A stretch of DNA of 64,000 bases from BOG-931 sp963781725. GTDB taxonomy: Bacteria > Pseudomonadota > Alphaproteobacteria > Rhizobiales > Xanthobacteraceae. Made by a program: the position numbers and the translations under genes. The stretch is from positions 682,001 through 746,000 of the forward strand of contig CAWAGV010000001.1 of the NCBI GenBank assembly GCA_963781725.1. The letters run 5' to 3'. Each line of letters begins with the position of its first letter. Positions within the stretch are counted from its first letter, which is position 1. Under the pieces are notes generated by a model. That model was not told where the DNA came from. It saw only the letters and a list, made by a program, of their open reading frames with translations, and did not search any database. Positions 43,563-53,759 of this stretch are shown here, in pieces.

Positions 43563-44830
43563 GAGAAAAAATCCTGCGCCTTGACCAGCGCCTGCGCAAG
43601 GCAGTCGATCTCCTCGCGCGTGTTGTACATCGCAAACGAAGCGCGGCAGGTGGCCGTCACGCCGAAGCGCGCCAACAGCGGCATGACGCAGTGAGTGCCG
43701 GCCCGCACCGCCACACCGGAGCGGTCGATGATGGTCGCGACATCGTGCGGATGCGCACCTTTCATCTCAAACGAAACGATCGGGCCCTTGTTCCGCGCCG
43801 CGCCGATAATGCGCAGCGAGTTGATCTGGCGAAGCCGGTCATGCGCATAGCGCATCAGATCGGTCTCGTGCGCGCGGATCGCCGGCTTGCCAACCGCGTT
43901 CACGTAATCAATCGCGGCCCCGAGCCCGATCGCCTGCACGATCGGCGGCGTGCCCGCCTCGAATTTGTGCGGCGGCTCGCCATACAGCACGCGATCCTCG
44001 AACACCTCGCGGATCATCTCGCCGCCGCCGTTGAATGGCGGCATGGCGTCGAGATGCTGGTATTTGCCGTACAGCACGCCGATCCCGGTCGGGCCATAAA
44101 CCTTGTGGCCGGTGAAGGCGTAGAAATCGCAATCGATGTCCTGCACATCGACGTCGAGATGCACCGCGCCCTGTGCGCCGTCGACCAGCACCGGAATGCC
44201 GCGGGCATGCGCGATCCGCACCACCTCTTTCACCGGCACCTGGGTGCCGAGCATGTTCGACATCTGGGTGATCGCAACCATTTTGGTGCGCGGCGACAGC
44301 AACTTCTCGAATTCGTCGATCAGGAAATTGCCCTCGTCGTCGACCGGCGCCCACTTGATCACCGCGCCCTGACGCTCGCGCAGGAAATGCCACGGCACGA
44401 TGTTGGAATGGTGCTCCATGATCGAGAGCACGATCTCGTCGCCCGGCTTGATCCGCTCGCGGCCGAACGTATAGGCGACGAGGTTGATCGCTTCGGTGGC
44501 GTTGCGGGTGAAGATGATCTCTTCCTTCCGCTCGGCATTGACGAACGCCGCCGCCTTTTCGCGGGCGCCCTCATAGGCTTCCGTCGCCTCGTTAGCGAGA
44601 TAATGCAGGCCGCGGTGCACGTTGGCATATTGCGTCGTGTAGGCCTGGTGCAGGCGGTCGAGCACCGCTTGCGGCTTTTGCGCCGAGGCGGCGTTGTCGA
44701 GATAGACCAGCGGCTTGCCGTAAACCTCCGTCGCCAGGATCGGGAAATCCTTGCGGATGCGGGCGACGTCGTAGGCGCCGTTGGTCTTCGCCTCGGCCAA
44801 TCTGATATCAGCCAAATGAGCCTCAGCCAT
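43559..44830 (-). CDS. sufS: Cysteine desulfurase SufS
   Basis: A group II cysteine desulfurase of 423 residues which supplies sulfur for cluster assembly. The PLP-binding lysine is in FTGHKVYGPTGIG near residue 240. The catalytic cysteine is in RAGTHCVMP near 380, in the position of RAGHHC in other SufS proteins. It overlaps the end of sufD by 8 bases and the start of sufT by 4. No sufE gene is in the window. Confidence 0.95.
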   Translation of the reverse strand: MAEAHLADIRLAEAKTNGAYDVARIRKDFPILATEVYGKPLVYLDNAASAQKPQAVLDRLHQAYTTQYANVHRGLHYLANEATEAYEGAREKAAAFVNAERKEEIIFTRNATEAINLVAYTFGRERIKPGDEIVLSIMEHHSNIVPWHFLRERQGAVIKWAPVDDEGNFLIDEFEKLLSPRTKMVAITQMSNMLGTQVPVKEVVRIAHARGIPVLVDGAQGAVHLDVDVQDIDCDFYAFTGHKVYGPTGIGVLYGKYQHLDAMPPFNGGGEMIREVFEDRVLYGEPPHKFEAGTPPIVQAIGLGAAIDYVNAVGKPAIRAHETDLMRYAHDRLRQINSLRIIGAARNKGPIVSFEMKGAHPHDVATIIDRSGVAVRAGTHCVMPLLARFGVTATCRASFAMYNTREEIDCLAQALVKAQDFFS

Positions 44831-46160
44831 GTGAGCCTCGCGTCTTCAGCCAGGCCGCAACGCTGTCCAGCAGCGCTTCGCGCAGCCCGGCATGCTCGAT
44901 GCCCTCGATCGCCTCGCCGAGGAACGCCTGGATCAGCAGCGCCTCGGCTTCCGCCGCCGGAATGCCGCGGGCCATCAGATAGAACTTGAGCTCGTCGTCG
45001 AGCGCGCCGGCGGTCGCGCCGTGGCCGCATTGCACGTCGTCGGCATAAATCTCGAGCTCCGGCTTGTGGTCCATCTCGGCCCGCTCGGAGAGCAGCAGCC
45101 CCTGCGTCATCATCCTGGCGTCAGTCTTCTGCGCGCCTTGCCGGACGATGATCTGGCCCTGAAACACGCCGTGCGCCTCGTCGTCGAGCACGGCCTTGAA
45201 CATTTCGCGGCTCTGGCAGCCGGGCGCATTGTGATTGACGACCAGCGTCGAGTCGGCGTGCTGCTTGCCCTTGAGCAAGGAAGCGCCGCGGATGCCGGCG
45301 ACGGTTTCCTCGCCGTCAAACTTCAGGAATAGCTGGTTGCGCACGACGGCGCCGCCGGTCACGAACGAGAACGTATTGAAGCGCGCGTGGGCGCCGACTG
45401 CGGCCGCGAGTGTCGAGACATGCAGCGCGTCCGCGCCCTCGCCGATCAGCTTGACGTGATCGACATGGGCCCGATCGCCGACAAAAATCTCGACCGCCGC
45501 ATTGACCTGATAGTCGCTGCCCGCGGGACCTTCATGGCTCTCGATCAGCATGGCGCGCGCGCCGTCCTCGACGACGACCAGCGAGCGGGTGAAGGTCGCC
45601 GCCGGCGTGGCCGATGCGACGAACAGCAGGTGGATCGGACGCCGCGTGGTCGAGCCCGCGGTGACGCGGATAATGGCGCCATCGCCCATCAGCGCGGTGT
45701 TGAGCGCGACCGCAGGATCCTTCGCCGGCGCGAGCTTGCCGAGATGGTCTGGCAAAAGCGGATCGCCGCCGGCCAGCGCATCGGCCAGCGAACCGATCAG
45801 CACCCCTTCTTCGAGGTTGGCGGTGTCCGACAGTTCTGGAACGAACGCACCGTCGACAAAGACCAGACGCCGCGTTTCTACATCGCCGACCAGCGCGCCC
45901 GCGGTTTTCGCGTTGGCCCTGGCCATTGCATCGGGCGGCGCGGCGAGCGGCTTGGCGTCGCGCATCAGCGCGCGCAGGTCGGTGTATTTCCACTCCTCGA
46001 CGCGGCGATGCGGCAGGCCCTGCTTGGCAAACACGTCAAAAGCGGCAGCGCGCTGCGCGGCAACAGCGTTGCCGCCCGGCAGCCGGCCGCGCGCCTGCGC
46101 AAACTCCTGCGCCAGCGCCGTTTCGGCTGCGGTCTTGATCGGGGTGACTTCGGCGTTCAC
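44823..46160 (-). CDS. sufD: Fe-S cluster assembly scaffold subunit SufD
   Basis: A subunit of the SufBC2D scaffold, 445 residues. The early helical part has PHRRVEEWKYTDLRALM, and the beta-helix core includes LLSERAEMDHKPELEIYADDVQCGHGATAG with the conserved histidine of SufD. The end has AFLGEAIEGIEHAGLREAL. Its start overlaps sufC by 4 bases and its end overlaps sufS by 8, so the genes are coupled. It lacks the cysteine pattern of SufB. Confidence 0.95.
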   Translation of the reverse strand: MNAEVTPIKTAAETALAQEFAQARGRLPGGNAVAAQRAAAFDVFAKQGLPHRRVEEWKYTDLRALMRDAKPLAAPPDAMARANAKTAGALVGDVETRRLVFVDGAFVPELSDTANLEEGVLIGSLADALAGGDPLLPDHLGKLAPAKDPAVALNTALMGDGAIIRVTAGSTTRRPIHLLFVASATPAATFTRSLVVVEDGARAMLIESHEGPAGSDYQVNAAVEIFVGDRAHVDHVKLIGEGADALHVSTLAAAVGAHARFNTFSFVTGGAVVRNQLFLKFDGEETVAGIRGASLLKGKQHADSTLVVNHNAPGCQSREMFKAVLDDEAHGVFQGQIIVRQGAQKTDARMMTQGLLLSERAEMDHKPELEIYADDVQCGHGATAGALDDELKFYLMARGIPAAEAEALLIQAFLGEAIEGIEHAGLREALLDSVAAWLKTRGSHG

Positions 46161-46918
46161 GCCGGAACCTCTTCCTGAAACTCGGCGTAGCCATGCGCCT
46201 CGAGCTCGTGCGCCAGCTCCTTGCCGCCGGTTTTGACGATGCGGCCCTTCGACAGCACGTGCACCACGTCGGGCACGATGTAGTTGAGCAGCCGCTGATA
46301 GTGGGTGATGACGACGAAAGCCTTGTTCGGCGACCTGAGCCCGTTGACGCCGTCGGACACGATCCTGAGCGCGTCGATGTCTAACCCGGAATCGGTCTCG
46401 TCGAGCACCGCAAGGCGCGGCTCGAGCAGCGCCATCTGCAAAACCTCGTTTCTCTTCTTCTCGCCGCCCGAAAATCCGACATTGACGGCGCGGCGCAGCA
46501 TCTCGCGCTCGATGCCAAGATCCTTGGCGGCGGCGTACAGGCGCTTCTGGAACTCCGGCACCGAGAGTTCGCTCTCGCCGCGCTTCTTGCGCTGCGCGTT
46601 GAGCGCGGTACGCAGAAACTGGACGGTGGCCACACCCGGAATCTCCAGCGGATACTGGAAGGCGAGGAACAGGCCGGCCGCGGCGCGCTCGTCCGGCGCC
46701 ATCGCCAGGATATCCTTGCCGTCGAACCGGACTTCGCCATCCGTTACCGTGTAGTCGGCCTTGCCGGCGAGCACGTACGACAGAGTCGATTTGCCGGAGC
46801 CGTTCGGGCCCATGATGGCATGCACCTCACCGGCATTCACCGTGAGGTCGACGCCCTTGAGAATGGGCTTGCCGTCGATTTCGACGTGCAGGTTTGTTAT
46901 TTCAAGCAACGCCATCAA
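46157..46918 (-). CDS. sufC: Fe-S cluster assembly ATPase SufC
   Basis: The ABC-type ATPase of the SufBC2D scaffold, 253 residues. Walker A is GPNGSGKST near residue 37, the signature is FSGGEKKRNEVLQ near 150 and Walker B is LAVLDETDSGLD, where DETDSGLD is diagnostic of SufC. Start ATGs at 46918 and 46915 are adjacent. It lies 24 bases after an unnamed gene and overlaps sufD. Confidence 0.96.
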   Translation of the reverse strand: MMALLEITNLHVEIDGKPILKGVDLTVNAGEVHAIMGPNGSGKSTLSYVLAGKADYTVTDGEVRFDGKDILAMAPDERAAAGLFLAFQYPLEIPGVATVQFLRTALNAQRKKRGESELSVPEFQKRLYAAAKDLGIEREMLRRAVNVGFSGGEKKRNEVLQMALLEPRLAVLDETDSGLDIDALRIVSDGVNGLRSPNKAFVVITHYQRLLNYIVPDVVHVLSKGRIVKTGGKELAHELEAHGYAEFQEEVPA

Positions 46919-46942
46919 TTCGCCTTTCCAACCTCTCGAAAC

Positions 46943-47350
46943 TCACTGGCCGCGGCTGCGGTGCTCGCGGACGAAATATTCATTGGGAAGAATTTCACCG
47001 GTGAAACCATCCTGCGCCGCACGCGCCTTGGCAGCCCGCATCTCGGCGGGCGTGCAGCGATAGCCGCAAATCTTCCAGGCCAGTTCGGCGGTGCGGCTGA
47101 GCGAAAATTCGATCTGGGCGTTATGCATGTAGACGACCCGGTATGCTTCCTCGTGAACGCTGACATTGTAGAAAGCGCCGTGATGATTGCGGAACGTGAC
47201 GATCGGCGGATGGCCTTCCTGCAAAACCTCACGCTCGAGCTCGGCAACGATCGCCGACACGCACTCGCGCAACAGCATGAGTGACGGCGGCATGTCGTCG
47301 GTCGCCTGCAATTGCGCTTCCAGTTCCGGCACTTCCAGCCAATGAGCCAT
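46943..47350 (-). CDS. Hypothetical protein inside the suf operon, between sufB and sufC
   Basis: A 135-residue protein of unknown family. It begins MAHWLEVPELEAQLQATDD, has a helical part (LMLLRECVSAIVAELEREVL), a central beta-like stretch (PPIVTFRNHHGAFYNVSVHEE) and a C-terminal region with two cysteines in KICGYRCTP (Cys95, Cys99) and a basic tail. It has no signal or membrane segment. The spacing (20 bases after sufB, 24 before sufC) makes it part of the suf transcript. Histidines in the NHHG motif and the cysteines could bind metal, which is speculation. Confidence 0.8.
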   Translation of the reverse strand: MAHWLEVPELEAQLQATDDMPPSLMLLRECVSAIVAELEREVLQEGHPPIVTFRNHHGAFYNVSVHEEAYRVVYMHNAQIEFSLSRTAELAWKICGYRCTPAEMRAAKARAAQDGFTGEILPNEYFVREHRSRGQ

Positions 47351-47370
47351 CTGAACCGAGCGGGCCGCTG

Positions 47371-48882
<1,512 letters not shown>

Positions 48883-48973
48883 TTGTCCCTCCGCTCACGG
48901 CTTCAAGGGCCGCGGGTTGGATTAAGTCGGTATGGTCAGGTGGCTAACGTCTCTGATCACCTATCTGAGGGTG

Positions 48974-48988
48974 CTTGAACCATTCAAA
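48974..48988. promoter_or_regulatory. Inverted repeat resembling an Irr iron-control element upstream of sufB
   Basis: TTGAA-CCA-TTCAA (48975-48987) is a perfect dyad with three-base spacer. It resembles the iron-control element pattern TxxxGAA-N3-TTCxxxA known for the alphaproteobacterial regulator Irr. It lies 93 bases before the sufB ATG, in the only sizeable gap of the operon. Its position fits iron control, but binding is unproved. Confidence 0.5.
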
Positions 48989-49019
48989 ACACCCCGGAAT
49001 TTATCGGTTAAACAGCCAG

Positions 49020-50186
49020 TTAGGCCGCCATTCCGCCTCGACCCTTAGATAATGCAGTTGCGAGCTTTCTCCAAGCGTTGAGGAGGCTTTCGACGTCGTT
49101 TTCTGTGGTGGTCCAGCCGAGGCTGATCCGCACCGCTCCGCGCAGCAGCGCCGGAGAAACCCCCATGGCTGCAAGGACATGGGACGGTTGTACCTTGCCC
49201 GACGAACAGGCGGCGCCTGACGACACCGCGATCCCCTCGAGGTCGAAGGCGATTACGGCGGTCTCTGCCTTTAACCCGTCGGCGGCAAAAAGCGTCGTAT
49301 TCGGCAGCCGATCGGCCCCGGCGGCAAAAACCACCGCCTGGGGCGCAATCGCCTTAAGCCCCGCTTCCAGCTTGTCTCGGAGCGATCGCATCCGGTCAGC
49401 CTCGGCGGCGAGGCTGTCGCGGGCGGCGGCCGCGGCCGCCCCGAAAGCGGCGACCCCGGCGACATTTTCGGTACCGGCGCGCATCCCGCGCTCCTGGCCG
49501 CCGCCGCGGATCAGCGGATCGGCGATATGGATATCCTCGTTGCGGCGAACCAGCGCGCCGGCGCCCTTGGCGCCGCCGATCTTGTGCGCCGAAAGCGTGA
49601 TGAAGTCGGCGCCGAGCGCACTGATATCGACCGGAATCCGCCCCGCGGCCTGCACCGCATCGACATGCAACAGACCGCCGGCGTCGTGGACGATTGCGGC
49701 CGCTGCCGTGACCGGCTGCAACACACCGGTCTCGTTGTTGGCGAGCATGATCGAAACCAGCGGCCGTGTTGCGCCGCCAACGGCGGCTTTCAGGGCCGCG
49801 AGATCGACGCGGCCTTCGGCATCGACCGGCAGGTCCGCAATCGCGTCGCGCGCAAACCGCCCGCCCGCGCGCACCGATGAGTGCTCGACAGCAGACATCA
49901 ACAGCTTGCCGCGCGGCTGCCGCTCGCTTCGCGTTTCGATTGCCGGCGTCAACACCAGCATGTTGGCTTCGGTGCCGCTCGAGGTGAAAAACACGTCCGC
50001 AGGCCGCGCCGCCACCAAAGCCGCCACCTGCTCGCGCGCATGTTCCACGGCGTGGCGGGCCGCGCGGCCTTCGGCATGCACCGAAGACGGATTGCCGCCG
50101 AGCAAAAACGCCGCCTGCATGGCCGAAGCGGCCTCCGGCCGCAGCGGCGTCGTCGCATTCCAGTCGAAATAGCTGCGATCCGGCAT
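49020..50186 (-). CDS. Cysteine desulfurase (NifS/IscS family)
   Basis: A group I cysteine desulfurase of 388 residues. It opens YFDWNATTPLRPEAASAM, with SSGTEANM near 70, the PLP lysine in TLSAHKIGG near 205, and the catalytic loop SSGAACSSGKVQPSHVL with Cys near 333. The start at 50186 (MPDRSYF) fits the family; the longer frame is noise. It precedes sufB on the same strand by 137 bases, as in many alphaproteobacteria where a second desulfurase heads the suf locus. Confidence 0.93.
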   Translation of the reverse strand: MPDRSYFDWNATTPLRPEAASAMQAAFLLGGNPSSVHAEGRAARHAVEHAREQVAALVAARPADVFFTSSGTEANMLVLTPAIETRSERQPRGKLLMSAVEHSSVRAGGRFARDAIADLPVDAEGRVDLAALKAAVGGATRPLVSIMLANNETGVLQPVTAAAAIVHDAGGLLHVDAVQAAGRIPVDISALGADFITLSAHKIGGAKGAGALVRRNEDIHIADPLIRGGGQERGMRAGTENVAGVAAFGAAAAAARDSLAAEADRMRSLRDKLEAGLKAIAPQAVVFAAGADRLPNTTLFAADGLKAETAVIAFDLEGIAVSSGAACSSGKVQPSHVLAAMGVSPALLRGAVRISLGWTTTENDVESLLNAWRKLATALSKGRGGMAA

Positions 50187-50383
50187 GTTTCGGCGCTTCG
50201 TAATGCTTGCTTTTGGTCCCCCGGCCTGTGCTAAAAGTCGCCACCCCATGTTGGGGCGCAAAGGCACCTTGCCGGTTCCAAAATCTGAAATACTTATAGA
50301 GGCTTAAGAGCGTATGCCGGCTGCGTCAAGCGCGCCCAATTCTGCCGGCCAGCCCGCGCCATAGCGATCGAGGTTTCACAAAA

Positions 50384-51049
50384 ATGCCCGAGGTCATCTT
50401 CACGGGTCCCGCCGGCCGCATCGAAGGCCGCTACCATCCGGCACAGCAAAAGAATGCGCCGATCGGCATCGTGCTGCATCCGCATCCGCAGTTCGGCGGC
50501 ACGATGAACCATCCGATCGTGTATCAGATCTACTACGCCTTCGTGCATCGCGGCTTCTCGGCGCTGCGCTTCAACTTCCGCGGCGTCGGCCGCAGCCAGG
50601 GCGGCTTCGATCACGGCATCGGCGAATTGTCGGATGCTGCATCGGCGCTCGATTGGGCGCAGACCATCAATCCCGAAGCGCGCGCCTGCTGGATCGCCGG
50701 CTTCTCATTCGGCGCCTGGATCGGCATGCAGCTTTTGATGCGGCGGCCGGAAATCGAAGGCTTTATCTCGATTGCGCCGCCGGCGAACCTCTACGACTTC
50801 TCGTTCCTTGCGCCCTGCCCGTCGTCCGGCCTGATCATCCATGGCGACAAGGACGCCGTGGTGCCGCCGCGCGACGTCACCACGCTGGTCGAGAAGCTGA
50901 AGACGCAAAAGGGTATCGTCATCGAGCAAAAAGTCGTGCCCGGCGCCAATCACTTCTTCGACGCCAGGATCGAGCCGCTGATGACCTCGATCGGCCAGTA
51001 TCTCGACAAGCGCCTCGGCAAGAACGGACGGCCGGCGACCGCGGCCTGA
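50384..51049 (+). CDS. Alpha/beta-hydrolase (serine hydrolase-like)
   Basis: A 221-residue single-domain hydrolase. The oxyanion region is LHPHPQFGGTMNHP near residue 30, the nucleophile elbow is GFSFGAW near 105, an aspartate lies in IHGDKDAVVP near 150 and the histidine in PGANHFFDARI near 190. It has no signal peptide. The first gene is transcribed divergently from the desulfurase. The substrate is unknown. Confidence 0.88.
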   Translation: MPEVIFTGPAGRIEGRYHPAQQKNAPIGIVLHPHPQFGGTMNHPIVYQIYYAFVHRGFSALRFNFRGVGRSQGGFDHGIGELSDAASALDWAQTINPEARACWIAGFSFGAWIGMQLLMRRPEIEGFISIAPPANLYDFSFLAPCPSSGLIIHGDKDAVVPPRDVTTLVEKLKTQKGIVIEQKVVPGANHFFDARIEPLMTSIGQYLDKRLGKNGRPATAA

Positions 51050-51074
51050 AATCAACCGCCCAGATAGTTCGGCA

Positions 51075-51104
51075 AAAGGCGGCCGCCCCTCGCGCGCCGC
51101 CTTT
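51075..51104 (+). terminator. Terminator-like hairpin after the hydrolase gene
   Basis: AAAGGCGGC (51075-51083) pairs perfectly with GCCGCCTTT (51096-51104) over a 12-base loop and is followed by CGTTTG. It lies 26 bases after the hydrolase stop. The T-run is short, so efficiency is uncertain. Confidence 0.55.
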
Positions 51105-51217
51105 CGTTTGCGCCGTACACCAATTCGGGATTGCGGCGGGGCATGCGACCGTTGCGCTCTTGCATTACCCCTGCCCCGGTCGTTCAATGCCGGCCAATAA
51201 CGTTCCCGAGGAAAGCC

Positions 51218-52396
51218 ATGCACCACAACCGCTTAGCCGGCGTCCTTGCTGCGGCTGCGATATCGGCGGCGGGCATCGGCAGCGCCCTCGCGCAGGACAG
51301 CGTGAAGGTCGGCCTCGTCATGCCGATGACCGGGACCCTCGGGCCGGCCGGCCAGGAAGCCGTCGCCGGCGCGAAACTCTACATGGCCCAGCACGGCGAC
51401 ACCGTAGCCGGCAAGAAGATCGAACTGATCGTGCGTGACGACGGCACCGTGCCCGACGTCGGCAAACGCCTGGCGCAGGAACTGGTCGTCAACGACAAGG
51501 TGCAATTTCTCGGCGCCGGATCGACCCCGACCGCGCTGTCGATGGCGCCGATCGTGACCGAAGGCAAAGTGCCGTCGGTGATCATGATCTCCGGCACCTC
51601 GGCCGCGATCGAACGCTCGCCCTACTACGTGCGCACATCCTTCACGCTCGGCCAGCAGGCCGGCATCATCGCCGATTGGGCGACCAAGAACGGCAGCAAG
51701 AAAGCCGTGATGGTGATGAGCGACTGGGCGCCCGGCGCGGAAGCCGCAAAAGTGTTCGAACAGAGTTTCACCAAAGGCGGCGGCCAGGTCCTCGATACCC
51801 TGAAAGTGCCGCTGGCCAATCCGGACTTCGCGCCGTTCCTGCAACGCGCCCGCGACCTGCAACCCGACACATTGTTCGTCTTCGTGCCGGCCAGTCAGGC
51901 CGGCGTATTCGCCCGGCAATTTGCCGAACGCGGGCTCGACAAGTCCGGCATCAAGCTGGTCGGGCCCGGCGATATCGTCGACGACAACGACTTGCCAGCC
52001 AGCGGCGACGCGCTGCTCGGCGTCGTGACTGCGGGCTTCTATTCGGCCGCCCATCAGTCGGACATGAACAAGAAATATGTCGCCGACTATGCCGCGGCCA
52101 CCGGCGGCAAGCGCGCCAACTTCATCTCGGTTGGCGGCTGGGACGGCATGCATCTGATCTACGAGACCTTGAAAAAAACCAACGGCAACACCGATCCCGA
52201 CACCGTTCTTGCCGCCATGAAAGGCATGAGCTGGGAAAGTCCGCGCGGGCCGATCTCGATCGATCCGCAGACCCGCGAAATCGTGCAGAACGTCTACATC
52301 CGCAAGGTCGAGAAGAAGGACGACGGCCAGCCGTGGTCGACCGAGTTTGCCACCTTCGAAGCGGTGAAGGACCCGCTTCATCCAGCATCGAACTAA
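51218..52396 (+). CDS. Branched-chain amino acid-type ABC substrate-binding protein (Peripla_BP_6), copy 1
   Basis: A secreted protein of 392 residues with the signal peptide RLAGVLAAAAISAAGIGSALA. The family start is VKVGLVMPMTGTLGPAGQEAV, and the core has VSGT-like MISGTSAAIERSPYYVRTSF and GIIADWATKNGSKKAVMVMS. Binding proteins of this type take branched-chain amino acids, amides or aromatic compounds. GAGGAAAG precedes the ATG. It is followed after 17 bases by a close paralogue; no LivHMGF genes are present. Confidence 0.93.
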   Translation: MHHNRLAGVLAAAAISAAGIGSALAQDSVKVGLVMPMTGTLGPAGQEAVAGAKLYMAQHGDTVAGKKIELIVRDDGTVPDVGKRLAQELVVNDKVQFLGAGSTPTALSMAPIVTEGKVPSVIMISGTSAAIERSPYYVRTSFTLGQQAGIIADWATKNGSKKAVMVMSDWAPGAEAAKVFEQSFTKGGGQVLDTLKVPLANPDFAPFLQRARDLQPDTLFVFVPASQAGVFARQFAERGLDKSGIKLVGPGDIVDDNDLPASGDALLGVVTAGFYSAAHQSDMNKKYVADYAAATGGKRANFISVGGWDGMHLIYETLKKTNGNTDPDTVLAAMKGMSWESPRGPISIDPQTREIVQNVYIRKVEKKDDGQPWSTEFATFEAVKDPLHPASN

Positions 52397-52413
52397 GCCA
52401 AAGGGGAAAGTCA

Positions 52414-53592
52414 ATGAATTCCAGGTTTCTCATTGCCAGCGGCGCCGCAATTGCCGTTGTTGCATTCGGCGCGGGCGGCGCACTGGCGCAGGATGCCGTC
52501 AAGATCGGCATCGTGACGCCGATGACCGGAACTTCCGGTGCAGTCGGCCGCGAAATTTCGGCCGCCGTGAACCTGTACATGGCGCAGCACGGCAATATCG
52601 TTGCCGGTAAGAAGATCGAAGTGATCATTCGTGACGACGGCAGCGTGCCCGACAACGCCAAGCGTATTGCGCAGGAAATGGTCGTCAACGACCATGTGGC
52701 CTTTCTCGGCGCCAGCCTGACGCCGAGCGCCATGTCGATGGCGCCGATTTCCGCCGAGGGCAAAGTGCCGACCGTGGTCATGGTGTCGGGCACCTCGGTG
52801 GTGACCGAGCGTTCGCCCTACTACGTGCGCACGAGTTTCACGCTCGGCCAGCAGTCCGGCATCATCGCCGACTGGGCGATCAAGAACGGCAGCAAGAAAG
52901 CGGTCGCGGTGCTGTCAGACTGGGCGCCGGGAGCCGAGGCCGGCAAGGTCTTCGAGGCCAGCTTCACCAAGGGCGGCGGCCAGGTGCTCGAGACGCTCAA
53001 GGTGCCGCTCGCCAATCCGGACTTCGCGCCGTTCCTGCAGCGCGCCGCCGACCTGCATCCCGATACGCTGTTCGTGTTCGTGCCCGCCGGACAGGCCGGC
53101 ACGTTCGCGCGCCAGTTTGCCGAGCGCGGCCTCGACAAATCCGGCATCAAGCTGATCGGACCGGGCGACATTACCGACGACGACGATCTGCCGACCACGG
53201 GCGACACCCTGCTCGGCGTCGTGACCGCCGGCATCTATTCCGCCGCGCATCCATCGGCGCTCAACAAGGAATATGTCGCCGCTTACAAGAAGGCGACCGG
53301 CCATCGCGCCAACTTCATCTCGGTTGGCGGCTATGACGGCATGCACCTGATCTACGAGGCGCTCAAGAAGACCGGTGGCAAGACCGACCCCGACGCCGTT
53401 CTCGCCGCCATGAAGGGCATGAGCTGGGAAAGCCCGCGTGGGCCGATCTCGATCGATCCGGAGACCCGCGACATCATCCAGAACGTCTACATCCGCAAGG
53501 TGGAGAAGAAAGAAGACGGCCAGCCGTGGGCGGTCGAATTCTCGACCTTCGAAGCGGTGAAGGACCCGCTGAAGCAGGCGGCGGCGAAATAG
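52414..53592 (+). CDS. Branched-chain amino acid-type ABC substrate-binding protein (Peripla_BP_6), copy 2
   Basis: A 392-residue paralogue of the preceding protein. By eye roughly three quarters of positions are the same, including long shared blocks such as NPDFAPFLQRA and AMKGMSWESPRGPISIDP. Differences lie in the signal peptide (RFLIASGAAIAVVAFGAGGALA) and in loops such as YAAATGGKR versus YKKATGH. AAGGGGAAAG precedes the ATG. The pair is a tandem duplication. Confidence 0.93.
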   Translation: MNSRFLIASGAAIAVVAFGAGGALAQDAVKIGIVTPMTGTSGAVGREISAAVNLYMAQHGNIVAGKKIEVIIRDDGSVPDNAKRIAQEMVVNDHVAFLGASLTPSAMSMAPISAEGKVPTVVMVSGTSVVTERSPYYVRTSFTLGQQSGIIADWAIKNGSKKAVAVLSDWAPGAEAGKVFEASFTKGGGQVLETLKVPLANPDFAPFLQRAADLHPDTLFVFVPAGQAGTFARQFAERGLDKSGIKLIGPGDITDDDDLPTTGDTLLGVVTAGIYSAAHPSALNKEYVAAYKKATGHRANFISVGGYDGMHLIYEALKKTGGKTDPDAVLAAMKGMSWESPRGPISIDPETRDIIQNVYIRKVEKKEDGQPWAVEFSTFEAVKDPLKQAAAK

Positions 53593-53625
53593 TCCGCTTC
53601 CGGATACTCACAAGGCAAATCGGGA

Positions 53626-53654
53626 GCCGCCATCGCCGTACGATGGCGGCTTTT
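53626..53654 (+). terminator. Rho-independent terminator after the binding-protein pair
   Basis: GCCGCCATCG (53626-53635) pairs perfectly with CGATGGCGGC (53641-53650) over a CCGTA loop and is followed by TTTT. It ends the tandem binding-protein transcript, 33 bases after the stop, before tyrS. Confidence 0.85.
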
Positions 53655-53759
53655 CATTGCCGGTGCGGCAGCAGACGCTGCCGCGGTTGAAACGCGCGCC
53701 GGACCTGTTACACCAGCGCCGCCGCCTCCGGAAACCGTGGTTTCGACTGCCGAACTGAC

